A stretch of DNA of 64,000 bases from Tupaia tana (GCA_026018925.1 JAKSZU010000006.1:130737592-130801591), one strand, 5' to 3'. Positions 31,626 through 43,234 are shown, numbered from the stretch's first letter. The notes: generated from the sequence alone by a model not told the origin. Made by a program: numbers and translations.

Positions 31626-31798
31626 ACAGTACAAGGAGTCCCCCCAAAATTATGGAAAATGCATATTGTGGAATATGTGCATGGCTTTCAAAAATTTTTA
31701 CACCAAAATAAACTCATACTTTGATTTCACTTTATCATAAACTCTTTGATGTACTTTCATAGTTGCTGAAGTTTTATGCTGGCATTAAAATCAACTTA
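31626..31798 (+). mobile_element. Short mariner-derived MITE (right arm)
   Basis: ACAAGGAGTCCCCCC terminus and ATGGAAAATGCATATTG. Mirror of the left-arm copy. Confidence 0.75.
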
Positions 31799-31950
31799 GA
31801 GGGTCAGAAGGTGGCACAGTAGTTAAGGCATTGGACTCCCACATGGCCAACCATGGTTCTAGTCCTGGACTTGGTGGCTTGCCTTCTCACTCTCTCTCCG
31901 TCTCTCTCTGGTGACCATGCATTCCCTATAGCAAATTAAAACTTAATAAA
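31799..31950 (+). repeat. tRNA-derived SINE, short form (right arm)
   Basis: AGGGTCAGAAGGTGGCACAG start, CT-rich middle, and the end CCTATAGCAAATTAAAAC. Mirror of 25485-25635. Confidence 0.9.
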
Positions 31951-31978
31951 TAATTCTTTAAAAAATATAAATAAATAA

Positions 31979-32235
31979 GGGACCAGCAGTTAACGTAATG
32001 GCTATGTCGCTGGACTCCCACGTAGTCGACCGCGGTTCGAGTCCCGGACCCGGTGGCTTAAACTCACACCGGCCGTGTGTGCGTGGGTGCCCAAGATCCC
32101 GAGAGGAGAATGGAGGAGAAGGGATTGCGGCGTGGCCATCCCCCCTGGTGGGGTGATTTCTCGCTTTCTGTCTCTCTGTCTCTCTCCGTCTGTCTGGTAA
32201 GCACACGTGCCCTATAGCAAAAAAACTCTTGAAAT
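31979..32235 (+). repeat. tRNA-derived SINE, long form, young (right arm)
   Basis: GGGACCAGCAGTTAACGTAA start with intact TCGACCGCGGTTCGAGTCC. Here the B-box region reads ACCGCGG where the left arm has ACTGCGG (as reverse complement), one of the few differences. Confidence 0.95.
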
Positions 32236-32304
32236 ATATATATATATATATATACACATACACACATATATATACATATATATATATAAAATCAACTTAG
32301 AATT

Positions 32305-32555
32305 TAGGGCCACCAGGTTCCATAGTGGTTAAAGTGCTAGACACCCACATAGCCAACCACAGTTTGAGTCCCAGATCCAGCAGCTCGATAATCATGCCAG
32401 GCACATATGTGGTGTGCCCAAAATCCAAGAAAGAGAATGGAGGAAAGGGGATTGTAATGTGGCCATCCTTCCTTAGGGATGATTTTTCACTTTCCCTGTC
32501 ACTGTCTCAATAAGTCTCTCTGGAAAACACAAAGACCCTATGGCCAAATTTTTAA
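32305..32555 (+). repeat. tRNA-derived SINE, long form, old (right arm)
   Basis: AGGGCCACCAGGTTCCATAG start. Mirror of 24875-25125. Confidence 0.85.
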
Positions 32556-32594
32556 AAAAAATCAACTTGGAGTTTTTAAAAATTCTGGTTCCAT

Positions 32595-32815
32595 AATCCA
32601 GTGATTATCAAAGCGTGGTTCACAGAGCATGCTGCTCAACATCATTTGGTAACTTAGAAAAGCAAAGTGGATGGTGGCTCCAGAAATCTTGGTTCTAATA
32701 AGTGTCACAGGGAATCCTAAAGTAAAGTTTGAGGACATTTGTCCCAGTTCATTTCAAGAAAGAAATCACAATGTCTGGAGGTGGAGTCTGGACCACTGTG
32801 TTAAAGAAACCTGAA
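32595..32815 (+). mobile_element. hAT-Charlie-like MITE (right arm)
   Basis: CAGTGATTATCAAAGCGTGG to GTGGAGTCTGGACCACTGTG, mirror of the left-arm copy. Confidence 0.6.
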
Positions 32816-33087
32816 TCTATCCTGATATTTTAAGTGAGATTTTCAGCTTGCATTGAGCAGAAAAGAGATTTCGAAAATCTGAATTTGGGAAACTTAATAA
32901 CAGTAATTTCTACTACAATTTCTTAGAACGTCTAATGATCAAGATAATTTGGTTAGGACTTTATTTTCTTTCAATTTATAACTCACAGAACCAAAATAAT
33001 TTGGCTTCAGATTTTAAATTCTTTGGATTTACCTAATTTGCAATAACTTTAAAAAAATTGCTAAACTGAAGGTGGGCATTAGGGGTG

Positions 33088-33330
33088 GGAGGGACCAGCA
33101 GGTGGCATGGTGACTAAGGTGCTGAACTCTTAAAGGGTCGACCGCAGTTCAAATTCCAGACTGGCAGCTTGAAAATTACACGTGTTTGCCCAAAATCCAG
33201 AGCAGAGAATAGAAGAGAAAGGATTGCAATGTGGCCATTCCCTGTGGTGTGTGGGGGGGGGGTGCGTTTCTCACTTTCCCTCTCACTGTTTCTCTCTGGC
33301 AAGCACATGTTCCCTATGGAAAAAACAAAA
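33088..33330 (+). repeat. tRNA-derived SINE, long form
   Basis: GGGAGGGACCAGCAGGTGGCA start. Somewhat shortened middle. G-run at 33252-33261. Confidence 0.9.
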
Positions 33331-33334
33331 ACAA

Positions 33335-33960
33335 AAGACGGAAGCTGTCCAGCATACATAATACTACAGAGAATGATATAACTGACCCACTTACTCCCCA
33401 GATTAAGCAACAATCAACCACACATTTTTCCATATGCACTTCACCTATTCTTTTTCTTCCTGCCTTCCTTTTTTTTAAAACAATGCCACAGTACTTTTGG
33501 AGAAAATTGTATTGTTTCATTTATAGTCAGATGCTTACATTATCATGTGTATCACTAAAAGAATAAGACCATTATTTTACATAACCACATACTCACAATC
33601 CTGTTTTCATTCCTAACAAAATTAGTAATAATTCTTTGGTATCGTCTAATAACTTGTGTGAAATAACATTTATTCAACTGTCTTACAAATACCTTGTACA
33701 GATTAATTGGAACCAAGAATCAAACATGGTCTGCACATTGAATTTGTCTGCTGCATTACTTTTCTTAAGTATCTGGGTTTATAACAATCCTCCCTCTTTT
33801 CATGTTCATGTCATCAACTTACGGATGAAATAAGGTAGTTATTTGTTGACTATGCTGCATTCTGAATTTGTCTGACAACTTCGCCTTTGTACTGTTTAGT
33901 TGTTCCCTCCTTCTTGCTCCCATTAAGCTAGAAGTTAGATCTACAATCTACAATCTTTCT
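33335..33960. other. Intergenic sequence, nothing recognised
   Basis: AT-rich sequence between a SINE and the HAL1 3' end. No supported feature. Confidence 0.5.
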
Positions 33961-34108
33961 TCCTTTTTTAAAATTTATTTTTATTTTTAATTAATTCATT
34001 TACATTCATTCACTGAGCATCATCACAGCATACAAAATGTGATTTCACATCCAGAATATACTGCATAGTGGCTTAATCATACATGTTATCATCAACAATT
34101 TTCCATTT

Positions 34109-34170
34109 CTAGTTTCATATATATATATTTATATATATATATTATTCATATATATATATATGAAACTAGA
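34109..34170. repeat. AT-rich perfect hairpin in the HAL1 3' region
   Basis: TCTAGTTTCATATATATATA on the left is matched by TATATATATATGAAACTAGA on the right, with a short AT loop. Near-perfect inverted repeat of about 62 bp followed by more TA repeats to 34230. Confidence 0.85.
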
Positions 34171-34888
34171 ATATATATATTCTATATATATATATACATA
34201 TATAATATATATATATAATTAGAATATGCATATATATTTTCCCCCATTTCTCACCCTCTACCATTTCCAACCCTCCTCCCACACTATCTCAGGTGTCTAC
34301 AGTTGTTTTCCATTCCTTTTTTCCCCCCACATTTTATTGATTCACAAAATTTCTTAAATAATCTAACTACTTTCAATAGCAATTTCAGCAGATACATACA
34401 TACCTGTGAATACATGTCTGACTTCAGGCGTGAAACTCTGAGTTGAATGAACATACTATAAGGTAGCGCCTAGCTGATGTTATATAGCTTACTACAGTCA
34501 TTAAATAGATATTTTTAATATATTTTTTAATTTCAAGAGAAGCAGTTTTAGGTTTAATAAATCGAAGAAATGTTAAGGAACTTTGCTTAAAATTTAAAGC
34601 CAGGAAACAGGCTAGGATTCTGTTCAATAGTAGGTACAAGACAGGACAAAAATCCTTAAAACCAGAAAACAAAGCCTAGAAGAAAATCAGCAACGTTTTA
34701 GTCAAAAGTCATAAAAATTTTTTACCAGCTCAGTCTCATATGCTTAATCGAATCTATCTTAGGTGGTGGTTCAAATTCCCTATTAAATTATGTGATATAA
34801 TACTCAACTCCTTTCTTGTCCCTACAATTAAGTTGGTAATTTTCTTAGTTTTTGAACTCTTATTTCTGTGTGTCTGTATTTAATTTTC

Positions 34889-35869
34889 CTAGTATCGCAT
34901 TCCTTTCAGTACTTCTTGGAGATCTGGTCTGGTATTGGTAAATTCTTTTAGGTTTTGTTTATCTGAGAATGTTCTTGTCTTTTCTTCCCACATGAAGGAT
35001 AATCTTGCCAGATACAGTATTCTTAGTTGAAACCCTAACACTTTGAATAAATTTTCCCATTCTTTCCTCACTCATGTTGTTTCCAATGAGAGGTCTGCCA
35101 TTAGCCTGATGGGATGTCCTTTGTAGGTAACTTGAGGTTTCTGTCTTGCCAATCATAGTATCTTGTCTTTGTCTGTGGTTTTGGTCAATCTGGCTATAAA
35201 TGTGTCTTGGAGAAGAGCTTGGTTGATTCTATATGGGGTCCTTTGTATTTCCTGAGACTGGATCTTGAATGCCTCTCTAGGTTTGGAAAGTTTTCTTACA
35301 GGATTTCATGGAATATATTAGCAATGCCCTTATGAGTCTCTTCACCTTCTGGGATACCAATTATCCAGGTGTTTGGATGTTTGATGGTATTTAGTATTTC
35401 TCAAATATTATTCTCATTTTGGGGGAACAATTTTTTCAGTCTTTGTGGTGGATTTTTCTAGGCCAGCGATTCTATCTTCTACATCTGAAATTCGATTTTC
35501 TGTATGATCTAGTCTGCTTTTAATGCTTTCAAAGGAGATCTTGACTTCCCGTATTATAGCTTTCATCTCTAATAGTTCCATTTGACTCTTTATTATAGTG
35601 TGTATTTCCTCATTTAGATCTTGCAAGAATTTCCTCTCCTCCTGGAACTCAGTAGCTCCTTTCTTCTGTCTCTTCTGTAGTTCACTGTCTCTCTTTTCTT
35701 CCATCTCTGTTAGCTTCATCACTATAAATATTCTAAATTCTTTACCTGGCATTTCCATGAGTTTCATTGTACTGTCTGAGGATGAAGAGGAATTACTGTT
35801 TTCCCTAGGAGGAGAGGTATTTTCTTGCTTTCCCATAGTTCTTGTGACCCTATGGTGATTTCTAGTCAT
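34889..35869 (-). pseudogene. HAL1 ORF1 remnant (L1 ORF1p-like RNA-binding protein)
   Basis: The N-terminal part reads MTRNHHRVTRTMGKQENTSP and is followed by a long coiled coil rich in K, E and L (EKRDSELQKRQKKGATEF ... LDHTENRISDVEDRIAG), open for 151 codons to 35414. Past a frame break, remnants of the RNA-recognition and C-terminal domains follow, ending in LARLSFMWEEKTRTFSDKQN. In intact L1s this protein forms trimers that bind the element's RNA. Here stops and shifts show a dead copy. Confidence 0.85.
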
Positions 35870-36369
35870 CTGAAGGATGGTGTGTTTCCTAATTCTTGAA
35901 GTTCAATCTGAGTGTTCAGAGGCATGCAGGAGGAGGTGATCTGCAATCTCTCTTCCATTCCATTTTCATTCTTTGTGCATAGACAGTGAGAATTAGAGAA
36001 ATATTCTGATCCTAATTGTATTTAGATATTTGGATCCTGTTCACTTGGACCTGTCTAGACACTTAATGCATAGAGGCTGAACAGCCAATGAATAAAGATA
36101 AAGAAAAAAGGAAACGAATTAGAGAAGAGGAAAGAAGAATAAAAAATTTAAAAAAGAAGAAAAAGAGATAATAAAAAAAACTTTAGATTTTAGTTTTAAA
36201 GAGCAAAAACTGAAACCATGTGGCATGCACCCATGACACAGAAAAGCGTTATTTCACAGCACAAGGTCGGTATCCACCTCAGGATGGGCCTGGATTTGTG
36301 CCTTTTCTAAATGGAATGGGGAAAATCATAAATTAGTACAATAAAGGAAGGGCTTGAGAGCACAAAAAA

Positions 36370-36500
36370 TACTTTATCTTAAAATTTTTTTTTAATTAAA
36401 AGACACAGGGAGACATGGCCAGACTGATAGAGAGAGAGAGAGAAATGGAGAGAAGACAGAGGCAGTCCTACCCACTAGAAATGAATCTAGGTGGAGAAAT
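36370..36500 (-). repeat. Possible old SINE fragment
   Basis: GA-rich stretch with GACATGGCCAGACTGATAG and a following ATGAATCTAGGTGGAG. It could be a decayed minus-strand tRNA SINE but lacks clear boxes. Confidence 0.25.
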
Positions 36501-36584
36501 CTCAGCAGAAAATCTTCATTTTTAGTCAAGGAAAGCAATATTTCACAGCACAAGTTTGGTATCCATCTCAGCCATTCTTTCTTC

Positions 36585-36710
36585 CTTTCTATTTTTTAAA
36601 TTTTGCTATAGGGTGCAAAGGAAGGAAAGAGGGAGAAAAGAAAGTGATAACCACACCACGACTCCTTCTTCTCCATTTTCCTCTTGGGATTTTGGGCACA
36701 CACATGGCCT
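36585..36710 (-). repeat. tRNA-derived SINE, long form, truncated
   Basis: Plus strand has TTTGCTATAGGGTGCAAAGG and CTCCATTTTCCTCTTGGGAT, ending at GGCACACACATGGCC. The tRNA-like head is absent. Confidence 0.75.
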
Positions 36711-36962
36711 GTCTTTTATTAACTTGTCTTTTTGAGTTCTATGAATAATTGCTGTCTGAAGCAATTATTTTAAAGGTTGAAAAATAATGCATTTAAAATG
36801 CTAACACCTTGCCTATATTTTTATCTGGAATTCTTCTGTAAAACCAATTGCTTCCATCAGACACAGCTCTTTGGTTCCCTTGAAATACAGCACATGCAGA
36901 AAATCATGAATAAAGGCTTAGTTTTTTTACTCTTTGGTAACATCTGTTAATTTTTTTAGAGA

Positions 36963-37180
36963 ATATATATACATATGTGTGTGTGTGTGTATATATATAC
37001 ATGTGTGAGTATATATATAGTATGTGCATATACATATATGTATGTATATATGTGTGTATATATTTTATACACACATGTGTGTATTATGTGTCTGTGTGTA
37101 TATATGTGTGTGTATATATATGTGTGTGTATATATATATATACGTGTGTGTGTGTGTATATATATATATATGTATATACT
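36963..37180. repeat. Compound (TA)n/(TG)n microsatellite
   Basis: About 220 bp of mixed TATATA and TGTGTG blocks. The open frames across it (Cys/Tyr/Val runs) are artefacts of the repeat. Confidence 0.95.
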
Positions 37181-37224
37181 TCTACTTAGAAATTATGCCT
37201 CTAAAAATTTTTTTCATACATATA

Positions 37225-37370
37225 CAAGTGTGGAAATATGTATGATTTTCACAGCAACAAATATTGTAATAGTAAAAATAAAATTCTGGAAAGAACAACA
37301 ATGCTTTTTGATAGGAGACTCTTAAATAAAAACTGACGTGTTTGTGCAAAAGAATACTATGCAATCATTT
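37225..37370 (+). mobile_element. L1 3' region fragment
   Basis: GAGACTCTTAAATAAAAACT and AAGAATACTATGCAATCATT resemble the L1 3' text (ggttaaataaa ... ggaatactatgcagccat). Confidence 0.55.
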
Positions 37371-37502
37371 TTAAACACACATGTCTATTAGAAAACTAAG
37401 AAAATGGAACTTCTTTAATTTAATAGAAACTACCTACTGAAAGGCCACAGCAATCATGTGTGCTTAAAATTTTTAGATATATTCTGTTTAAAATGTGGGG
37501 GA

Positions 37503-37785
37503 GGGAACCAGCAGATGGTGGAATGGTTATGTAGCTGGACTCCCATGTAATTGACCACAGTTTGAGTCCTGGACCCTGTGGCTTAAAACTCACGTCAGGT
37601 GCACGTGTGTGCATGCCTAAAATCCCAAGAGGAAAATGGAGAAGGGATTATGGCATGGCCACTCCCCCAGGGGGTGATTTCTCACTTTCTGTCTCTCTGT
37701 CTCCTCTCTCTGTGTCTCTGGCAAGCACACATGCCCTATAGCAAAAATCTCTCTCAAAATAAAAAAAAAGAAAAGAAAAAAAAAA
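37503..37785 (+). repeat. tRNA-derived SINE, long form
   Basis: GGGAACCAGCAGATGGTGGA start, end ATGCCCTATAGCAAAAATCT, A-rich tail to about 37785. Confidence 0.9.
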
Positions 37786-37846
37786 AGAACTAAGACACAG
37801 TCTACTATCCAACCTACTTTTTAAACTATTAAAAGTCCTAGACAGG

Positions 37847-38098
37847 GGACCAGCAGATGGTGTAATGATTATGTCTCTGGACTCCCACATAGTCGACCAC
37901 GATTAGAGTTCAAGACTGGGCAGCTTAAGCCTCACTCTGGGTGCATGTGTATGCATACCCAAAATCCCAAGAGAAGAATGGAGGAGAAGGGATTGCAACA
38001 TGGCCATCACCCCTTGGGGGTAACTTCTTGCTTTCTGTCTCTCTGTCTCTGGGAAGCACATATGCCCTATAGCAAAAACCTCTCAAAAAGAAAAAAAA
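37847..38098 (+). repeat. tRNA-derived SINE, long form
   Basis: GGGGACCAGCAGATGGTGTAA start. Flanking AAAAGTCCTAG on both sides is the target duplication in L1. Confidence 0.95.
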
Positions 38099-38110
38099 AA
38101 AAGTCCTAGC

Positions 38111-38245
38111 CAGGACCAACAGGTGGCATGGTGGTTGGGATGTTGGATTTCCACATGGTTGACTGCAGTTCAAGTCTCAGATGCTGTGGTTTGAAAACCA
38201 CAACATAAAAAAAATTAATAAATAAATGTTTAGGGGGAAAAAAAA
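38111..38245 (+). repeat. tRNA-derived SINE, 3'-shortened
   Basis: CAGGACCAACAGGTGGCATGG start. Reaches GTGGTTTGAAAACCACAAC and goes straight into an (AAAT)/A tail without the long-form body. Confidence 0.8.
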
Positions 38246-38317
38246 AAAGAAGAAGAAAGAATTCCTAGCAGCATAAAGAGACAAGAAAAAACATGGTATA
38301 GGGATTGGGATAAGGGC

Positions 38318-38575
38318 CAACCCTGTGGCCTATTGGTTAAGGGAACTGATCTCACATAGCCAATAACAATTTAAACTCTGTTCTTGAAGGTTTGAAAACC
38401 ATGCCAGGCACCTGCACAAGGGTGCCCCAACTCCACACAGCATGGAGAAATGGAGGAGGGGGATTTTGGCATGGCCACACTTTTTTGAGAGGTGCTTTCT
38501 GCCTCTCTCTCTCTCTATGTCTCTGTGACTCTCTCTCTGGCAAGTACACGTACTCCCTGGCACCAAAAAGAAAAA
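38318..38575 (+). repeat. tRNA-derived SINE, divergent long form
   Basis: GGCCAACCCTGTGGCCTATTG start, GGTTTGAAAACCATGCCAGG, CT-rich 3' part and CCCTGGCACCAAAAAG end. More diverged than its neighbours. Confidence 0.75.
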
Positions 38576-39060
38576 AAGATGACTCAAAGGAAAGAGACAA
38601 AATAACTAACATCAGTACAAGAATATTGTATTAGAATAAGAGGCTCTGCAAATTTGCTTAATACAAGATTTATATATAAAAATCAACATTTCTCTACAGC
38701 AGCCACATCCAACTAAAAAATGTGCTAGAAAATATGATACACTTAATAATAGCAATAAGACTATAACATGGCTAGAAACTAACCTAACAGAGAATATACA
38801 GAATTTTATGAAGAACCTTTTAAACTTGATTAAGACAATAAAAAAACACTTACTCAATAGAGAGGTCACCATGTTCATGGTGGAAAAATATAAGATTGTA
38901 CAGTTAATGTTCCCCATACACAGATACACAATGCACACAAATTCTATAAATCTTTAATGACTTCAATAAACAAGAGAGAATGATAAAGATATTCCCAAAT
39001 TTAGATGAAGAGATTAATCTCAATGGATAACTGACATATTTTTGAAAAAGAAGAGTAAAG

Positions 39061-39930
39061 ACACTATAACTGATGCAGTTAGCTGCCTACACAACAGCCA
39101 TTTTCCCACTTTCTCCTACTGCAGAGATCTTATTTGGCCCACCTCCTTCCCAGTGACTGAAGGACTCATTCTATTCCCAAGTCATTCCTCAGGTACATCC
39201 CAGTTAGTCTTAGGTGCCACCATGATCCTTCTACTTTGCAGTAATTGCGTGAGACCTGGGCATTTGGTGTGATCTGTACCAAGACAGGTGGGAGGAAGCC
39301 TCCAAGAAGCATTCTGGAAAAGGTCTTTTCACTCCAAAAGATAAGAAAAGATAGCCTTTTTTCTAATATTCCATTTTGGCCTGTCGAATATGACCCCTGC
39401 TTTTATTGCAGCCATTTGGTAACCAGGAAGATAAAGCCAATCTACTAATAATAGCTGAGTAGAACGGTGGAAAGGATAAGGTATCTGATGATATTGTTAC
39501 ACTTTAATTAATCTGCTTGGAAGCTTTCTTACCTCAAGACTTCTATTTGTAACATAATAAATGCCTCCCATTGTATAAAAATGGGATGAGATTATATGTA
39601 CTGATATAGAAAGAAGGTGAAACATATTTTAAATGGGAGAAAATCCAAAATAGTGTGTATAATATGATTCTACTTGTATAACACAAATACATGTATTGTT
39701 TACACTGTAGCATGCATAAAAATGTATCCAAGAAAAAAAAAGATCCTATTAAGAATATTTTGTTGTATGACATCAAATTTTTGCTTTATAATACTTCTCT
39801 GATGTTTGAATGTTTTTTTCATGAGCATTTGTTACTCCTAAGAAAAAGAAGGGGGAAAGGAGAAGATGGTGATTTGTCACATCAGGGGAGAAATGAAAGA
39901 GTCAGAGTACTTTGTAAAGAAAAGAAGTGT
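39061..39930. other. Intergenic sequence, nothing recognised
   Basis: No supported gene or repeat in about 0.9 kb. Confidence 0.5.
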
Positions 39931-39931
39931 G

Positions 39932-40195
39932 TTTGGTCAGTAGGTGGCATGGATGTTAAGGTGGATGAGTCTCACATGGCCAGCTGAACGATTCAAGTCC
40001 CAGACCAGGAGGCTTGAGAATCACTCTAGGCATGTGAGTGTGTGCATGTGTGCCTAAAATCCCAAGAGGAGAATGAAGGATAAGGGATTGTGGAATGGCT
40101 ATCACCCTGCTCCTTCCCCCACAGAAGGTGATTTCTCACTTTATCTCTCTCTCTCTCTCTGGCAAGTGCATGCACCCTATGGCAAATCAAAAAAG
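39932..40195 (+). repeat. tRNA-derived SINE, long form
   Basis: GTTTGGTCAGTAGGTGGCATG start, body AAAATCCCAAGAGGAGAATG, end CCTATGGCAAATCAAAA. Confidence 0.85.
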
Positions 40196-40199
40196 AAGA

Positions 40200-41295
40200 A
40201 GAGAAGAACTGTGAGTGAAGAAATGAGGAAACAGAAGTATTAGGAAATAACATTCCAAAAGTCAACATCTGGGCAATGATGTGGGTTAGGCTGGTATTGT
40301 TGTTAACTGAAGCGTCAGTGTCTGGAACGGCCACATTCTGGCTCTTGCCCTCTGTTCTGGGACAATACATGGGAAGGGGATAAGGTGTAGGTGGCAAGCG
40401 TCCTTCACATATCTGCTCCCAGCTGGTTGAGGAAACCTTTTGTGTTGAAATCTTGGCTCCTCTCATGGAATGTCCATCTGCATTGTTTGCCACATGAGGG
40501 ATTTTGTGCTCCAAAAGGCAAGTCTTATAGTCATTAATTATACCAGATGGTGTTGGGAGACTTAATAGACAACATGAATCTGCTAGAAAAACAAACATCA
40601 ACAAATCAGTTCAGGAAATTGCATCTATTCACGAATCATAGTGGACAGTCCCCAGTTTTGCCACAGCAGGTATCAGTCATCAAAGTTGCTTGGATAGGTA
40701 AAAATTAAATCATCCAGGAATACAAATGGGAAATTTCTATTTTAATAAAACATAGATTCCCAGAGTGATATATCCTAGGAAGAAGAGAATAAATTAAGTT
40801 TCTTTGTTTGAACAGGACTATAACTCAGCATGATACAGTAAGCGAACAGCCTTCATGGAAACCCATGAAAGCAAAAATTTGATTAGGAACATACTTGCTT
40901 TAGTGACAGAGACTCAGAATCTCTGATCGGGCTGCCCTTTCAAGTAGAAATGGTGCTAATGTATCAGTAATGAGGTTAAAGGTGTATGTTCAGGTCCCCT
41001 GGGGAGTCAATTTTCTTCATTTTTAGGCTACTTTGTACAATTTGCCCTGAAATAAGATTTTTTAAAAAATGGCCAGTGGGTATGCATGACTCTATCTCTA
41101 TTACTGGAAAACTACTCAAAGGGCTTATCCTGCAGGTGTCAAGTCAGTAAAATCATCTTTGAAAAGAAAGAAAGCCAATCAGTGTGTACACCAAGGCATT
41201 TGTTACTCATACAAGTGGTGGAAATGTTAGCTATCACTTCAAGAAATGGAACCTATTGTTTTACTTTTGATATGAAATAAAGTACTTTTTTAAAA
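40200..41295. other. Intergenic sequence, nothing recognised
   Basis: A minus-strand open frame of 192 codons overlaps this and the preceding SINE but resembles no protein I know. Confidence 0.5.
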
Positions 41296-41475
41296 AGAGT
41301 TATTTTATTTAGTTTTACTTATTTATTTTTCAATTTGACTAGAGAGGAACAGAGAGAGAGAGAAAGAGAGAGAGAGAGAAAGTGAGAAGCAAGTTGCCAG
41401 GTCTGGGACTCAAACTACGGTCGACCATGTGGAAGTCCAGCGCCCTCAACTACTACACCACCTGCCAGCCCCGAA
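41296..41475 (-). repeat. tRNA-derived SINE, short form
   Basis: Plus strand ends ACCACCTGCCAGCCCCG. GA-rich middle and TTTA-type tail. Confidence 0.9.
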
Positions 41476-41734
41476 ATAAAGTACTTTTATACCATATGAA
41501 CCAAATAACAACTTAACTCACAGTACTCTTCGCAGAAAACTGTTTCTTTTTAAAAGATTTTCCTAGATCAGCATTAAATGTTAAAAGACCTCACTACACT
41601 TGTGAAGGAGAAATACATTCTAATGATCTTGCCAGCCTGACTGGTATTTCAGAACATCATACTGTCATTCTTTTCCATCACATTTATTACCATAATATTT
41701 TTATGATTTGACATTTTCTTTTTCTTTTTTTTTC

Positions 41735-42017
41735 TTTTTTTTTCTTTTTTTTTTTCTTAGAGAGAGAGATTTTTGCTAAAGGGCACATGCACTTGCTGGA
41801 GAGAGAGAGAGAAAAGACAGAGAGCTAGAAAGTGAGAAATCACCCCACCAGGGGGGATAGTCATGTCACAATCCCTTCTCCTCAATTCTCCTCTCAGGAT
41901 CTAGGGCACGCACACACATCTGGCATGCGTTTTAAGAAACCAGGTCCAGGACTTGAACTGCAGTCAAGTATGTGGAAGTCCAGTGATATAGCCATTATGC
42001 CATCTGCTGGACCCTCA
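41735..42017 (-). repeat. tRNA-derived SINE, long form
   Basis: Long T-rich tail (41720-41758), body in reverse, ends GCCATCTGCTGGACCC. Confidence 0.9.
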
Positions 42018-42019
42018 TT

Positions 42020-42648
42020 TGACATTGTCATTGTAAAAGAAATAACTACTATATGAGTATTTATTATATTTCTCAATGGCTCATTAATTAGGACAACCTG
42101 AAAAATCTTTGAAATTTGTCAGGATAGCTACCTTACCAAACTTTTCAAATGGAAATGTTTAAACAATTAACACTGAATCTTTTAAAATTGAAGCCTTGGT
42201 ATTTTAATTCTAGTCATAACTTCTGAGAGAAAAAAGCTACCTTAGGAAAGACGTACTTTCTCTGGTTTAAAAGAAAGTACTCCTGTATTCTCATCAGCCG
42301 TAGATAATGAAATGAAGCATATAAAAGGCCAAAGAGTAGAAGGAATTATAGCTAGACTACTGAGATGAGAAAAGAAAGTTCTTCCCAGATGAGTCATTGG
42401 GTAAGATACACTAACTATTGTAGCAATCCAAGATTTCAGTAGCTGAACCCAACAGAGGTTATTTCCTGCCCAAACTCTCTTGGGCCCTGAGCATCCTTGC
42501 AAGCTTTAGCTAGTTATGGCAAGGGCTTGATCCTTCTTTACTGGAACCATTTTATGCTTGCTGCATACAACCTGCAGAGATGAAAGAGAAAATGTCTTCC
42601 CCCTGAAGCACATTATGGACTTGCTTCTGTTTACTATAGAAGTGATGA
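42020..42648. other. Intergenic sequence, nothing recognised
   Basis: No feature supported. Confidence 0.5.
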
Positions 42649-42845
42649 GGGGCCAGGCAGTGCCACCATGGTACCACGACTAGACCTGCATTGGAAAGAT
42701 CATGATTCACATTCCAGACCCTCCCTGAGCACACTGGGCATGCACATGTGTCTGTGATCTGGGACAGCTGAGACTAAGAGTGGTTAGTGGTATAAAGACC
42801 CTGTTAAGGTTCCTCTTTCTCCTAAATATTTTAAATAAATAACTA
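42649..42845 (+). repeat. tRNA-derived SINE, C type
   Basis: GGGGCCAGGCAGTGCCACCAT start, CACATTCCAGACCCTCCCTG, GACCCTGTTAAGG, AAATAAATAACT end. Confidence 0.75.
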
Positions 42846-43234
42846 AACTAGATAGGAGACAAAACAGCCTTGAAAAGACTAAAGAACTTGTCTAAGATCA
42901 TATAATCTGCAAGTTGAAGTTGGGTTTATAAACCAGTCAAGAAAATGGAGAATAGCAGATAGAAATTGGGAAACTTCTGATGTGAAGGAGAGGCAAGGGA
43001 GCAGGCCTTGAGAAGATACCTTCATGGCTCCTGAGAACTGGTGATTTCAGGGAAAAAAGAAATTAAGATTTTTCTACTTATAATCAGCCTCCAGCTCACA
43101 AACTCTAGTGGTAGGAGTTTCCTCAAGCCTTCTGTCTGCCTCTGCCTCTAATTTTTGCTTTTTTTTAAAAAAAGGAATTTTTTTTAGTTTTTTTTCTTCT
43201 CTTTTTCTCTGTTTCTTGGTTGTTTTTGTTGCTG

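Larger units (their letters stand above)
31461..32892 (-). repeat. Right arm of the 1.43 kb inverted duplication
   Basis: Reverse complement of 24539-25972. The outer edge lies at GAATTTGGGAA (32881-32892), after which the two flanks differ entirely. The inner edge lies within a C-type SINE that continues uninterrupted here. Confidence 0.95.
33965..35960 (-). mobile_element. HAL1 (half-LINE-1) element, near full length
   Basis: Minus-strand order: 5' leader with CATGCCTCTGAACACTCAGA, ORF1 remnant (35869 down to 34889), a 3' region of about 0.9 kb with an AT microsatellite, and the end AATGAATTAATTAAAAAT. There is no ORF2 between ORF1 and the tail, as defines HAL1. Sequence matches the plus-strand copy at 43080-45066 along its whole length. 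Confidence 0.85.
37786..39060 (+). mobile_element. L1 ORF2 fragments interrupted by SINEs
   Basis: TACTTTTTAAACTATTAAAA then AGTCCTAG is interrupted by a SINE, and the coding text resumes at 38100 and 38270. 38640-39060 reads the L1 ORF2 order ATAAAAATCAACATTTCTCT, GCTAGAAACTAACCTAACAG, AGAATTTTATGAAGAACC. Many stops are present. Confidence 0.7.

Noticed and set aside
31979-32235. Functional tRNA genes in the SINE heads
   Set aside because: The A and B boxes are present, but the heads lack a proper cloverleaf end and run straight into the SINE body.
35598-35858. Plus-strand frame over the HAL1 ORF1 region (also 43361-43621 minus)
   Set aside because: Antisense shadow of the ORF1 coiled coil.
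36975-37325. Cys/Tyr/Val-rich open frames
   Set aside because: Translation of a TA/TG microsatellite.
40026-40604. 192-codon minus-strand frame
   Set aside because: Its 3' part is a SINE and the rest resembles no known protein; chance frame.
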